Assembly (NCBI GenBank): GCA_039029535.1
Contig: JBCCFW010000042.1
Location: forward strand, 1 to 45,799
DNA: 45,799 nt
Direction of reading: 5' to 3'
DNA from: JBCCFW01 sp039029535
Lineage (GTDB): Bacteria > Acidobacteriota > JBCCFW01
Below are positions 34,022 through 43,500 of this stretch, piece by piece. Below the pieces are notes generated by a model. That model saw nothing but the letters and a program-made list of their open reading frames with translations, had not been told where the DNA came from and ran no database searches. The translations under genes were made by a program, and so were the position numbers. Every line of letters starts with the position of its first letter. Within the stretch, counting starts at the first letter, position 1.

Positions 34022-35542
34022 TCAGGGGCAGCGCAGGCCTCCTTCGATCTCGAAGGTACCGATGAAGCCGTACTCGGTCATGAAGTTGGTGTAGCCCCCG
34101 ACGATCACGCCCTCGTCACACCCGGGACGCCAGGCGACGTCGTTGACGTTGGCACCGTTGGGAGCATTCCAGGGCGCCGAGCCGAAGTTGGGGATCGACA
34201 CCTCGGTCATCGCGCAGTCCGCGGTGAGGGGCGCCGGGCAGTCGTAGAGGTCGTGGCGGTACTCCACCATCGCCGCGAAGACATTGCCCCCAATGCTCAT
34301 CCGCCCGCCGTGGATGAGCGCCCGGCGTCCCGTCTGCTGAAACTCCACGCCCAGGATCGCCCGCGTGCTGAACCACGGGGCCTCGGTGGAGGAAGTCATC
34401 AGGCCCTCCTCGAAGCGGTTGATCCTCCGGCCCGACCACGAGACGGCCAGCGCGTAGTCACCACCGGGATGCGTCGAGACGCTTCGAGTGTTGCCGTGGT
34501 TGTTGAAGCCGAGGTCGAGCCTCAGCTCGGGGAAGCCACCGACCTCGGTGTAGTAGAGGCCGTCGTAGCCATTCACGCCGCAGACGACGAGGATCCCAGG
34601 CTCGTCCCATTCGTTGTCGACGAAGGCGATGTCCTGGCAGCCCGCGGTGGTCGCGCTCGAGGTGAGAAACTCGGTGTCGCCAGCGGCTGGATCGAAGCGT
34701 CGCAGGACCATCGAGTAAGGGCTGCGCAGCGTGCTCGACAAGAGCACGGGCAGGCCGCCGTCGTCCGGGTACTCGACGGCGGAGAAGGTCTCCACCACGG
34801 GCAGGCCGGTGATGTCGGAGAAGAAGGGAGTCGGGTCTCCCCTGGGGTCCGCCCCCGACGCGATCCATCCGGCAGCATCGAACAGGCGGACCACGCCGAC
34901 GTTGCCGCTGCTCGTGTCGTGACCGACGACGAGCGCCTGGCTGCCATCGGGTGAGAACTCCACCTCGTCCCAGACGAGGTTCCCCACCGGGCCGAGCTCG
35001 ACCCGGTGGTCGACACCGTTGACGACGTCATGGACGTGAAGGACACCGCTTCGTTCGGCAGCGAGGAAGAAGTCGCCGTCGGGATGGAAGTCGACCGACA
35101 CCAGCTCGGTCAGGCCGCCCACGGGTAGCCGTTGATACTGATAGCTCCCCCGAGCTACCCAGCACGGGTGTCGGTTGGGCCGTCGGCCGAGCAAGTTGCT
35201 GGAGCCGAGCCCGGTCTCGACCCCCGGAGGCGCGACGGCGGTGAGGAGGTAGTAGTGACTCCCTTCCTCCGCGAGCTCATCGACCAGCGGCAGCGAGCGG
35301 AGCTCTCCGGGGATGCGACAGCGACCGTCGGGATCGCCGCGTTGCTCGTACTCGGCGAGCCGCTCGAGCTCTCCCCGGTAGAGGTTGAGCTCCATCGGAT
35401 CCGGCAGGTCCGGATGCGGGATGAGGTCGACGAGGAGGCTCCCGTCGGCCTGCTTCCACAGGCGCAGGTCGGGCTCCTCTGCCCGGGCTCCTCCGACGCC
35501 GAGGAGCACGAGCACGGCCATGACGAGACGTCGAGACGACAC
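34022..35542 (-). CDS. Exported beta-propeller-like protein
   Basis: 506 residues from a GTG at 35542 with GGAAGGG 8 nt upstream. Signal peptide follows (SSRRLVMAVLVLLGVGGARA). Residues about 22-120 look like a fibronectin-III-type domain (LRLWKQADGSLLVDLIPHPDLP ... ELNLYRGELERL ... HYYLLTAVAPPG). The remainder has WD/YVTN-like blades (LVSVDFHPDGDFFLAAERSGVLHV, VEFSPDGSQALVVGHD, SVSTHPGGDYALAVSW, VEFQQTGRRALIHGG, DVAWRPGCDEGVIVGG) consistent with a seven-bladed propeller. Likely extracellular or periplasmic binding protein, ligand unknown. Flanked on both sides by related hairpins. Confidence 0.8.
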   Translation of the reverse strand: MSSRRLVMAVLVLLGVGGARAEEPDLRLWKQADGSLLVDLIPHPDLPDPMELNLYRGELERLAEYEQRGDPDGRCRIPGELRSLPLVDELAEEGSHYYLLTAVAPPGVETGLGSSNLLGRRPNRHPCWVARGSYQYQRLPVGGLTELVSVDFHPDGDFFLAAERSGVLHVHDVVNGVDHRVELGPVGNLVWDEVEFSPDGSQALVVGHDTSSGNVGVVRLFDAAGWIASGADPRGDPTPFFSDITGLPVVETFSAVEYPDDGGLPVLLSSTLRSPYSMVLRRFDPAAGDTEFLTSSATTAGCQDIAFVDNEWDEPGILVVCGVNGYDGLYYTEVGGFPELRLDLGFNNHGNTRSVSTHPGGDYALAVSWSGRRINRFEEGLMTSSTEAPWFSTRAILGVEFQQTGRRALIHGGRMSIGGNVFAAMVEYRHDLYDCPAPLTADCAMTEVSIPNFGSAPWNAPNGANVNDVAWRPGCDEGVIVGGYTNFMTEYGFIGTFEIEGGLRCP

Positions 35543-35783
35543 GACGCGTTCCCTTCCCCCGGACGTCCAGGCCGAGAACACGACGTCCGGTCATCGATTC
35601 ACTGGTTCGAGAAGAGGTTAGCACCCAAACCATCGCCACGACCCGCACCGGGCTCGGAAGCGCAGGGAACTGGAAGAGCTCCACCCCACTCGCCCCTCAG
35701 CCGGGGCGTGAGCACCGGAGGACCGGCCCACGGCGGTCCGAGTCGCTGACCACTCGACGCGAGGGGCACGGCCTCGGAGGCGA

Positions 35784-35802
35784 GCGGGAATTCACTTCCC
35801 GC
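35784..35802 (-). terminator. Hairpin in repeat unit 1
   Basis: GCGGGAA/TTCCCGC around TTCAC, downstream of the giant gene ending at 35984. Compensatory A-T versus G-C difference from unit 2 keeps the stem intact, suggesting selection on structure. Confidence 0.5.
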
Positions 35803-35893
35803 CGCCGACGGGGCCCTGGGGGCATCGGAAGACCGGCTGCAGCGGTCCAAGCCAGCCGACCACTCGACGTGAGGGGCACGGCATCGGAGGCGA

Positions 35894-35912
35894 GCGGGGA
35901 TTCACTCCCCGC
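35894..35912 (-). terminator. Hairpin in repeat unit 2
   Basis: GCGGGGA/TCCCCGC around TTCAC; extended similarity (GGAGGCG ... CACTCCCCGCCGCCG) to the hairpin at 33981-34007. Confidence 0.5.
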
Positions 35913-35983
35913 CGCCGACGGGGCCCTGGGGGCAACGGAGGACCGGTCCATGGGACCGGCCGCACGGGCCCCCAGACCTCAGG

Positions 35984-38900
35984 CTAAAACGGCTCGGAGA
36001 ACACCACTCGGCCGACCGACACCTGCAGCAGGAGCACGACGTCGGCGATGTCGACGGTCGGGCTCGCGGTGGGCTGCGGCGTGGCGACTCCGACGAAGTC
36101 GTCGGTCAGGTCGAACGGAGCCACGTCCACCCGGCGGAGCTCGTCGTCGGACGGCGTCGTCAGGCCCACGGCCATTCGGAGCGCCACCACGACATCGCCG
36201 ACGTCGACACGACCGTTGATGTCGCCGCGCGGCGCGACGTCACCCCAGTCGAACTCACAGGTGTCACCGAGATCGTTGCCGTTGAGGTCGAGCTGGTCCG
36301 AGTTGAAGTAGAGGACGCAGTTGTCGCAGATGTCCCCCACCCCGTCGAGGTCACGATCGGCCTGATCGGGGTTGGTCAGGAACGGACAGTTGTCCTCGGC
36401 CGCACCGACCCCGTCGCCGTCACCATCGTTGGCCTGGTCGTCGGGGAAGGCGTCGCAGGCATCACCGATGCCGTCACCGTCGCGATCTTCCTGCCCAGGG
36501 TTGGGCGTGGTCGGGCAGTTGTCCCGCTCCACGCAGTGCCCGTCGAGGTCGCTGTCGTTGTTGGGATCGACGCGACACGGGTCGCAGGCATCACCCAGCC
36601 CGTCGGCGTCGGCGTCAGCCTGATCCGGGTTGAAGGCGAACGGACAGTTGTCCGAGCCACCGCAGAGACCGTCCCCGTCGACGTCGTTGTCCACCGCCAC
36701 CGGGCAGGGGTCGCAGGCGTCGCCGAAGGCGTCTCCGTCGGTGTTGGTCTGGTCCGGGTTGTCGGTGGCCAAGCAGTTGTCACAGACGTCGCCGACGCCG
36801 TCACCCTCGATGTCCGACTGGGTCGAGTTGGGCACCGTCAGGCAGTTGTCACAGGCGTTGCCTACCCGGTCGCCGTCGCCGTCGGTCTGGTCGGCGTTGC
36901 TCACGTCGAAGCAGTTGTCACAGGCGTCGCCGACGCCGTCGGAGTCCTGGTCTTCCTGGGCATCGTTGAGCTCGTCGACGCAGTTGTCGCAGGCGTCGCC
37001 GACCTCGTCGCCGTCGCCGTCGACCTGGGTCGGGTTCGCGGCGTTGACGCAGTTGTCGCAGGCGTTGCCGATGTCGTCGCCGTCGTCGTCGAGCTGGCGG
37101 AAGTTGTTCAGGCCCGGACAGTTGTCGCAGACCTCACCCACGCCGTCGACGTCGACGTCGAGCTGGTTGGCGTTCGCGTCGGACGGGCAGTTGTCGCACA
37201 CGTCGCCCAGGCCGTCCGAGTCCTCGTCGTCCTGACCCGGGTTCGAGTTACCGGGGCAGTTGTCGCAGGGGTCACCGGCCCCATCGGCGTCGGTGTCGGT
37301 CTGGAAGACGTTGGAGTCGGCGGGACAGTTGTCGCAGAGGTTGCCGATGCCGTCGCCGTCACCGTCGGCCTGGTCGGCGTTGGCCGTGTCGATGCAGTTG
37401 TCGCAGGCATCGCCGTCACCGTCGCCGTCGCCGTCCGCCTGGTCGGCGTTCGCGGCGCTCGGGCAGTTGTCGCAGGAGTTGCCCACGCCGTCGCCGTCGC
37501 TGTCGAGCTGCGAGCCGTTGAAGATGTCGACGCAGTTGTCGACGCAGTCGCAGACCCCGTCACCGTCGCCGTCGGTCGGCGGGTCGACCTCGCAGGGGCA
37601 GTCGTCGCAGGCGTCGCCGATGCCGTCCATGTCGCCGTCGGCCTGGTCGGGGTTGGTCACGCCGATGCAGTTGTCCTCACCCGGCAGGTCGCAGGCGTCG
37701 TCGAAGTCGAAGTCGGGGATGGCGACGCACTGGTCGCAGGGGTCACCGACGCCGTCGTCGTCACCGTCGAGCTGGTCGACGTTGGCGATCTCCGGACAGT
37801 TGTCGCAGGCGTCGCCGAGGCCGTCCTCGTCGGTGTCGGTCTGATCCGGGTCGGGCTCGTCGGGACAGCCGTCGCAGTCGTTGCCGACGCCGTCCAGGTC
37901 CGCATCGGCCTGGGTCGCGTTGGGCAGGCCGGGACAGTTGTCACAGGCCTCACCGAAGCCGTCGACGTCAGCGTCGTCCTGGTCCGGGTTCACCACGTTG
38001 AAGCAGTTGTCGCAGGCGTCGCCGATGCCGTCCTCGTCCTCGTCGGGTTGCTCGCCGAGGATCGGCTCGAGCAGGAAGGACCGACCGGACGCAATGACGC
38101 CGGACGAGTCACAGGACACCGCCGTGCCGATGCTGCCGTCGTGGTTCTCGACGATGGCAGCCGCCACGCCGGGGAAGTCGACCTGGCCGTAGCGGAACTC
38201 GATGCGCGAGGCCTGCTCGTGGAGGATGACCTGAACGTCGTGCACTCCGCCGAAGGTCGCGTGCGGCACGTCGCGCCAGTGAACGATGAAGCGCTGGTTC
38301 GGCGCCGCACCCCGACGCTCCCAGAGCACCAGGCCGCCCAGTGACGGATCGAGGTCCGCCCAGAGCGGGGCCACGATGGCGTTGGGCGTGCGCGGCGAGG
38401 GCACCGCCGGGCAGTCGTCGTCGAAGTCGGTCGTGTCGACGCCGGCGAACTCGAGGTAGCCGTTCGACGACACGAAGACCTGGACGTGCTCCTGGTCGTA
38501 GAAGTCGAAGGTGAAGCCCAGGGCGATGGCCTGGGAGTCGTCGTCGTCGAGCGGAATGATCGCGCCGGTGCCGACCAAGTCGTCGATGGGCTGCTGCTGA
38601 TCGAACGGGAAGTAATCGACGATGTCGCGGCGGTCGATGTTGTCGGGACAGCCGTCGCAGAGGTCGCCCACGCCGTCGCCGTCGCGATCGGTCTGGCTGG
38701 CGTTGGCGTCCATCGGACAGTTGTCGCAGGGGTTGCCGATGCCGTCGGCGTCGTCATCCGCCTGTGAAGGATCGGGATCGGTCAGGCAGCCGTCGCAGGC
38801 GTCACCCACGCCGTCACCGTCGAGGTCGTCCTGGTCGGCGTTGGGCTCCGCCGGGCAGTTGTCACAGGCATCGCCCGAGCCGTCACCGTCGAGATCGATC

Positions 38901-40516
38901 TGGTCGAAGTTCTCGGCGTTGATGCAGTTGTCGCAGTCGTCACCGACACCGTCGAAGTCTCGGTCGAACTGGTCGACGTTGGGGAGGTCGTCGCAGTTGT
39001 CGCAACCGTCGCCGAAGCCGTCCCCGTCGGAGTCGTTCTGGCCCGGGTTGAACAGCCCTTCGCAGTTGTCGCAGACATCACCGGCGGCGTCGCCGTCCTC
39101 GTCGAGCTGACCGGCGTTGGCGTCGATCGGGCAGTTGTCGCAGGTGTCGCCGACACCGTCGGCGTCGTTGTCGCGCTGGGCCGGGTTGGGCTGATTCAGG
39201 CAGTTGTCGCAGGCGTCACCGTGGAAGTCGGCGTCGATGTCGCCCTGGAGCGGGTCCGCGACGCGCGGGCAGAGGTCGACGGCGTCGAGCACGCCGTCAC
39301 CGTCATCGTCGACGTCGCAGGCATCACCCTCGCCGTCGTCGTCGAGGTCGGCCTGGTCGGTGTTGGGGTCGGCGATGCAGCTATCGCAGATGTCGCCCAC
39401 GCCGTCGGCGTCGGCGTCTTCCTGTCCGGGGTTGTTGTCCTCGGGGCAGTTGTCACAGGCGCTGCCGAGCATGTCGCTGTCCGCGTCGACCTGATCCGGG
39501 TTGGGATCGTCGATGCAGTTGTCACAAGCGTTGCCCACGCCGTCGGCGTCGCGGTCGTTCTGCCCGCCGTTGGGCGTGCCGGGGCAGTTGTCACAGGCGT
39601 CTCCGACGCGATCACCGTCGGCATTGGGATTGCCCGGGTCGAAGATGTTGGGACAGGTGTCGCAGGCGTCGCCGACACCATCACCGCCGTCGAGCGAGTC
39701 GCTCTGCGACGGGTTGGGATCGTCAGGGCAGTTGTCGCAAGGGTCGCCGAAGCCGTCGGCGTCCGCATCGTCCTGCACGGCGTTGGTCACCGCCGGACAG
39801 TTGTCGCAGGCACTCGGGACGCCATCGAGATCAGGATCGATGCGGTCGTCCTCACCCGGACAGAGGTCGCAGTCGTCGCCGTTGTCGTCCCCGTCGGCGT
39901 CTTCCTGACCGGCGTTGGGGTTGCCCGGGCAGTTGTCACAGGCCTCGGGCGTGCCGTCCATGTCGTCGTCGGGGTTGCTCGGATCGAAGTCGACCGGGCA
40001 GAGGTCGCAGACGTCGCCCAGCCCGTCCATGTCGAAGTCGACCTGGTCGGTGTTGTCGTCGGCCACGCAGTTGTCGCAAGCGTCACCGACGTCGTCGACG
40101 TCTCCGTCTTCCTGAAGGGCGTTGGCGTCGCCGGGACAGTTGTCGCAGGCATCGCCCAGCCCGTCGGCGTCGGTGTCGGTCTGACCGAAGTTCGGCAGAC
40201 CGAGGCAGTTGTCGCAGGCGTCGCCCGCGTCATCGAAGTCGTCGTTCTCCTGCCCGGAGTTGGCCGCGTCGACGCAGTTGTCACAGACGTTGCCCACCCC
40301 GTCCATGTCGTTGTCCGACTGGAGCGGGTTGAAGTCGAGAGGGCAGTTGTCGATGGGGTCGTCGACGCCGTCGAGATCGGAGTCGATCGACCCCGCCTGC
40401 AGGTCGCCGGCGAGAGTCAGGGCCACCAACGCCGCCAGGGTCGTCAGGACCCGAGCGAACGGGCGACGCAGGCGGCCGGTGTCACGTGGAGAGGGTGCCA
40501 AGAAGTTGCAGCTCAT
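35984..40516 (-). CDS. Giant thrombospondin type 3 repeat protein with dockerin-like end
   Basis: 1510 residues from the ATG at 40516, whose ribosome site GTGAGG overlaps the upstream stop; a GTG at 40528 (overlapping that stop by 4 bp) is an alternative. Signal-like hydrophobic run RVLTTLAALVALTLAGDLQA. I count about 49 Asp-rich repeats of typically 23 residues (DNCP..xNxxQxDxDxDGxGDAC), the calcium-binding thrombospondin type 3 pattern. They form two blocks (about 46-632 and 830-1420). Between them, residues about 632-830 are a nidogen-like beta domain (FTFDFYDQEHVQVFVSSNGYLEF, PNAIVAPLWADLDP). The last 85 residues have dockerin-like paired motifs (GDINGRVDVGDVVVALRMAVG, VDIADVVLLLQVSVG). 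Likely a calcium-rigidified surface filament or scaffold-bound protein. Confidence 0.88.
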   Translation of the reverse strand: MSCNFLAPSPRDTGRLRRPFARVLTTLAALVALTLAGDLQAGSIDSDLDGVDDPIDNCPLDFNPLQSDNDMDGVGNVCDNCVDAANSGQENDDFDDAGDACDNCLGLPNFGQTDTDADGLGDACDNCPGDANALQEDGDVDDVGDACDNCVADDNTDQVDFDMDGLGDVCDLCPVDFDPSNPDDDMDGTPEACDNCPGNPNAGQEDADGDDNGDDCDLCPGEDDRIDPDLDGVPSACDNCPAVTNAVQDDADADGFGDPCDNCPDDPNPSQSDSLDGGDGVGDACDTCPNIFDPGNPNADGDRVGDACDNCPGTPNGGQNDRDADGVGNACDNCIDDPNPDQVDADSDMLGSACDNCPEDNNPGQEDADADGVGDICDSCIADPNTDQADLDDDGEGDACDVDDDGDGVLDAVDLCPRVADPLQGDIDADFHGDACDNCLNQPNPAQRDNDADGVGDTCDNCPIDANAGQLDEDGDAAGDVCDNCEGLFNPGQNDSDGDGFGDGCDNCDDLPNVDQFDRDFDGVGDDCDNCINAENFDQIDLDGDGSGDACDNCPAEPNADQDDLDGDGVGDACDGCLTDPDPSQADDDADGIGNPCDNCPMDANASQTDRDGDGVGDLCDGCPDNIDRRDIVDYFPFDQQQPIDDLVGTGAIIPLDDDDSQAIALGFTFDFYDQEHVQVFVSSNGYLEFAGVDTTDFDDDCPAVPSPRTPNAIVAPLWADLDPSLGGLVLWERRGAAPNQRFIVHWRDVPHATFGGVHDVQVILHEQASRIEFRYGQVDFPGVAAAIVENHDGSIGTAVSCDSSGVIASGRSFLLEPILGEQPDEDEDGIGDACDNCFNVVNPDQDDADVDGFGEACDNCPGLPNATQADADLDGVGNDCDGCPDEPDPDQTDTDEDGLGDACDNCPEIANVDQLDGDDDGVGDPCDQCVAIPDFDFDDACDLPGEDNCIGVTNPDQADGDMDGIGDACDDCPCEVDPPTDGDGDGVCDCVDNCVDIFNGSQLDSDGDGVGNSCDNCPSAANADQADGDGDGDGDACDNCIDTANADQADGDGDGIGNLCDNCPADSNVFQTDTDADGAGDPCDNCPGNSNPGQDDEDSDGLGDVCDNCPSDANANQLDVDVDGVGEVCDNCPGLNNFRQLDDDGDDIGNACDNCVNAANPTQVDGDGDEVGDACDNCVDELNDAQEDQDSDGVGDACDNCFDVSNADQTDGDGDRVGNACDNCLTVPNSTQSDIEGDGVGDVCDNCLATDNPDQTNTDGDAFGDACDPCPVAVDNDVDGDGLCGGSDNCPFAFNPDQADADADGLGDACDPCRVDPNNDSDLDGHCVERDNCPTTPNPGQEDRDGDGIGDACDAFPDDQANDGDGDGVGAAEDNCPFLTNPDQADRDLDGVGDICDNCVLYFNSDQLDLNGNDLGDTCEFDWGDVAPRGDINGRVDVGDVVVALRMAVGLTTPSDDELRRVDVAPFDLTDDFVGVATPQPTASPTVDIADVVLLLQVSVGRVVFSEPF
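36250..40400. repeat. 69-bp coding repeats, first giant gene
   Basis: About 49 diverged 69-bp units encoding thrombospondin type 3 repeats, interrupted by the nidogen-like segment at about 38030-38620. The plus strand reads as recurrent CAGTTGTCGCAGGC-GTCGCC cores. Confidence 0.85.
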
Positions 40517-40524
40517 CAACGGCC

Positions 40525-43500
40525 TCACTCGGGATCGGTCAGGACCACCAGGCCGACGGCGGCCCGGAGGGTGAGCACCACGTCGGCGATGTCGATCACG
40601 CGCGGATCCGCCAGGGTCGGCGTCACCGAGGGAATCGGAGCTCCGATGGAGAGGTTGGGCGACACGTTGCCGCGCAGGCTCTCGGTCGCGGTCGGCGTCT
40701 GCGTGCCCACGGCGATGCGGAGCATGCGGACCACGTCGCTGATGTTGACGACGCCGTCACCGACGCCGTCCGGGGCCACGTCGGCCCAGGCGAAGTCGCA
40801 GGCATCGCCACGTCCATCGAAGTTGCCATCCTCCTGCAGGAAGTTCGGCGCCACGCGACAGTTGTCACAGACGTCGCCTCGACCATCGGAGTCGAGATCT
40901 TCTTGCAAGGGGTTGAAGGTCACCGGGCAGTTGTCGAGACCCGGCAGGATCCCGTCACCGTCCACGTCGGGGCCGTCACCCGGATCGTCGGGGTTCGGGT
41001 CACAGACGTCACCGAGGCCATCGAAGTCTCGGTCGGACTGGTCGGGATTGAAGTTGTCCGGACAGTTGTCGACGTCCCCGCAGAGGAAGTCACCGTCGGG
41101 ATCGTTGAGCGGGGTCCTCGGGCAGACGTCACAGGCGTCGCCGACTCCGTCGGCATCACCGTCGCCCTGACCCACGTTCTGCACCGAGATGCAGTTGTCA
41201 CAGTCGTCGCCGACCTGGTCGGAGTCGGTGTCGAGCTGACCCGGGTTCACGACCTCGCTGCAGTTGTCGCAGACGTCGCCCACGCCGTCGGCGTCACCGT
41301 CGAACTGGTTGGCGTTGGGAGTCAGCGGACAGTTGTCGCAGTTGTTGCCGACCTCGTCCTCGTCACTGTCGGCCTGCGAGATGCTCGCCAGCTCGGGACA
41401 GTTGTCGCAGGCATCGCCCCAGATGTCGCCGTCGCGGTTGAGCTGGCTCGGGTTGGCGACCAGCGAGCAGTTGTCGCAAGCGTCGCCGTCACCGTCCATG
41501 TCGATGTCGGACTGGTTGATGTTCGACGCGTCCGGGCAGTTGTCGCAGACGTCACCGGTCGCGTCCGCGTCGACGTCCGACTGGTCCGGGTTGGGGGCAT
41601 CGTCGCAGTTGTCGCAGCCGGCGGGCAGGCCGTCCGAGTCGGCGTCGTCGTTGTCGTCGAAGCCGACGCAGATGTCGCAGGCGTCACCGTTGCCGTCGCC
41701 GTCCGCATCGGCTTGGGTGGCGTTGGCGTCGGTCGGACAGTTGTCGCAGAGGTCGGGCGCGCCGTCCGCGTCACCATCGATGGCGTCGTCGAAGCCCGGA
41801 CAGAGGTCGCAGGCGTCGCCGTTGCCGTCCATGTCCGCGTCGACCTGGGACACGTTGAAGGCACCAGGGCAGTTGTCGCAGGCGTCACCCAGGCCGTCGG
41901 AGTCGCTGTCCGCCTGGTCGGGGTTCGGCACCGTCTCGCAGTTGTCGTCGCCGTCGCAGGTGTTGTCGGCGTCGGCATCCATCCCGAACGAGCAGGCGTC
42001 ACAGGGATCGCCAATGCCGTCGAAGTCGGCGTCTTGCTGGTCGGGGTTCGCCTCGTCCGGACAGTTGTCGCAGGCATCGCCGAGGCCGTCGCCGTCGACA
42101 TCCGACTGGTCGGCGTTGGCGGCATCGGGGCAGTTGTCACAGGCACTGGCCACGCCGTCGACGTCGGGGTCGATGCGGTCGTCGCCGGCCGGACAGCCCT
42201 CGCAGAGGTCGCCCACGCCGTCGCCGTCGGAGTCACGCTGGTCCGGATCGAAGACGTCCGGGCAGGTGTCGCAGGCATCACCGACGAGGTCGCCGTCGGT
42301 GTCGGTCTGCATCGGGTCGGAAGCCATCGGGCAGCCGTCGCAGACGTCGCCGACGCCGTCGCCATCGGCGTCGCCCTGGTCGACGTTCGTGTCGGTCGGG
42401 CAGTTGTCGCACACGTCGCCCGTTCCGTCCGCGTCGCCGTCGGCCTGGTCGGCGTTGGCGATGTCGAGACAGTTGTCGCAGGCGTCGCCGCTGCCGTCCT
42501 CGTCGCGGTCGAGCTGCGCCGGGTCGATGTCGTCGACGCAGCGGTCACAGGCATCGCCGACGCCGTCACCGTCGGTGTCGGCCTGAGCCGGGTCGACGAC
42601 GTCTGGACAGACGTCGCAGGTGTCGCCGGCGCCGTCCATGTCGGTGTCGCGCTGGGTGGCGTTCTGGTCGGCCGGGCAGTTGTCGCAGGCATCCGGCACC
42701 GAGTCGAGATCGTTGTCGTCGTCGGGGACGTCTCCCTCGGGGCAGGGATCGCAGACGTCGCCGCGGGCATCGCCGTCGGCGTTGGCCTGGTCGCTGTTGT
42801 GCTCCATCGGGCAGTTGTCGCAGACGTCACCGACACCGTCGGCGTCACCGTCTTCCTGACCCGGGTCCGGCGTGTTCACGCAGATGTCGCAGGCATCGCC
42901 CACGCCGTCGACGTCGTCGTCTTCCTGCCCCGTGTTGTTGGTGAACTCGCAGTTGTCGCAGACGTTGCCGACGAAGTCGCCGTCGATGTCGCGCTGGTTC
43001 GTGTTCGGGTCGGTGACGCAGTTGTCGCAGACGTCACCGACCTCGTCGGCGTCGCCGTCTTCCTGACCCGGGTTCACGATGATGCGGCAGTTGTCGCAGG
43101 CGTCGCCGACGTTGTCGCGGTCGCGATCTTCCTGACCGGGGTTGTTGACCGTGATGCAGTTGTCGCAGACGTCGCCCAGCGGGTCGCCGTCGCTGTTCAT
43201 CTGGTCGGTGTTCTGCGCCGAGCCGCAGTTGTCACAGACGTCGCCGACGAAGTCCACGTCGAGGTCGAGCTGATCGACGTTGGAATCGTCGGGACAGTTG
43301 TCGCAAGCATCGCCGACCGTGTCGTCGTCGACGTCGCTCTGATCGAAGTTCGGCGTCAGGACGCAGTTGTCGTCACCGTCGCAGACCAGGTCGAAGTCCT
43401 GATCGTCGAGCGGGTCGTTGGGACAGAGGTCGCACTCGTCGGGCTGAGTATCACCGTCGGCGTCCAGAGCGTCGTTGCCGCCGGGGCAGGCGTCGCAGGC

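Larger units (their letters stand above)
35748..35946. repeat. 110-bp direct repeats with internal hairpins
   Basis: Unit 1 begins at 35748 and unit 2 at 35858 (both GACCACTCGACG...). They are nearly identical over about 90 bp, with a degenerate partial copy just upstream of 35748. Each contains one GC-rich hairpin. A further CCGGTCC-ATG-GGACCGG hairpin lies at 35943-35959. The 441-bp gap between two minus-strand genes (35543-35983) holds no credible ORF. Confidence 0.85.
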
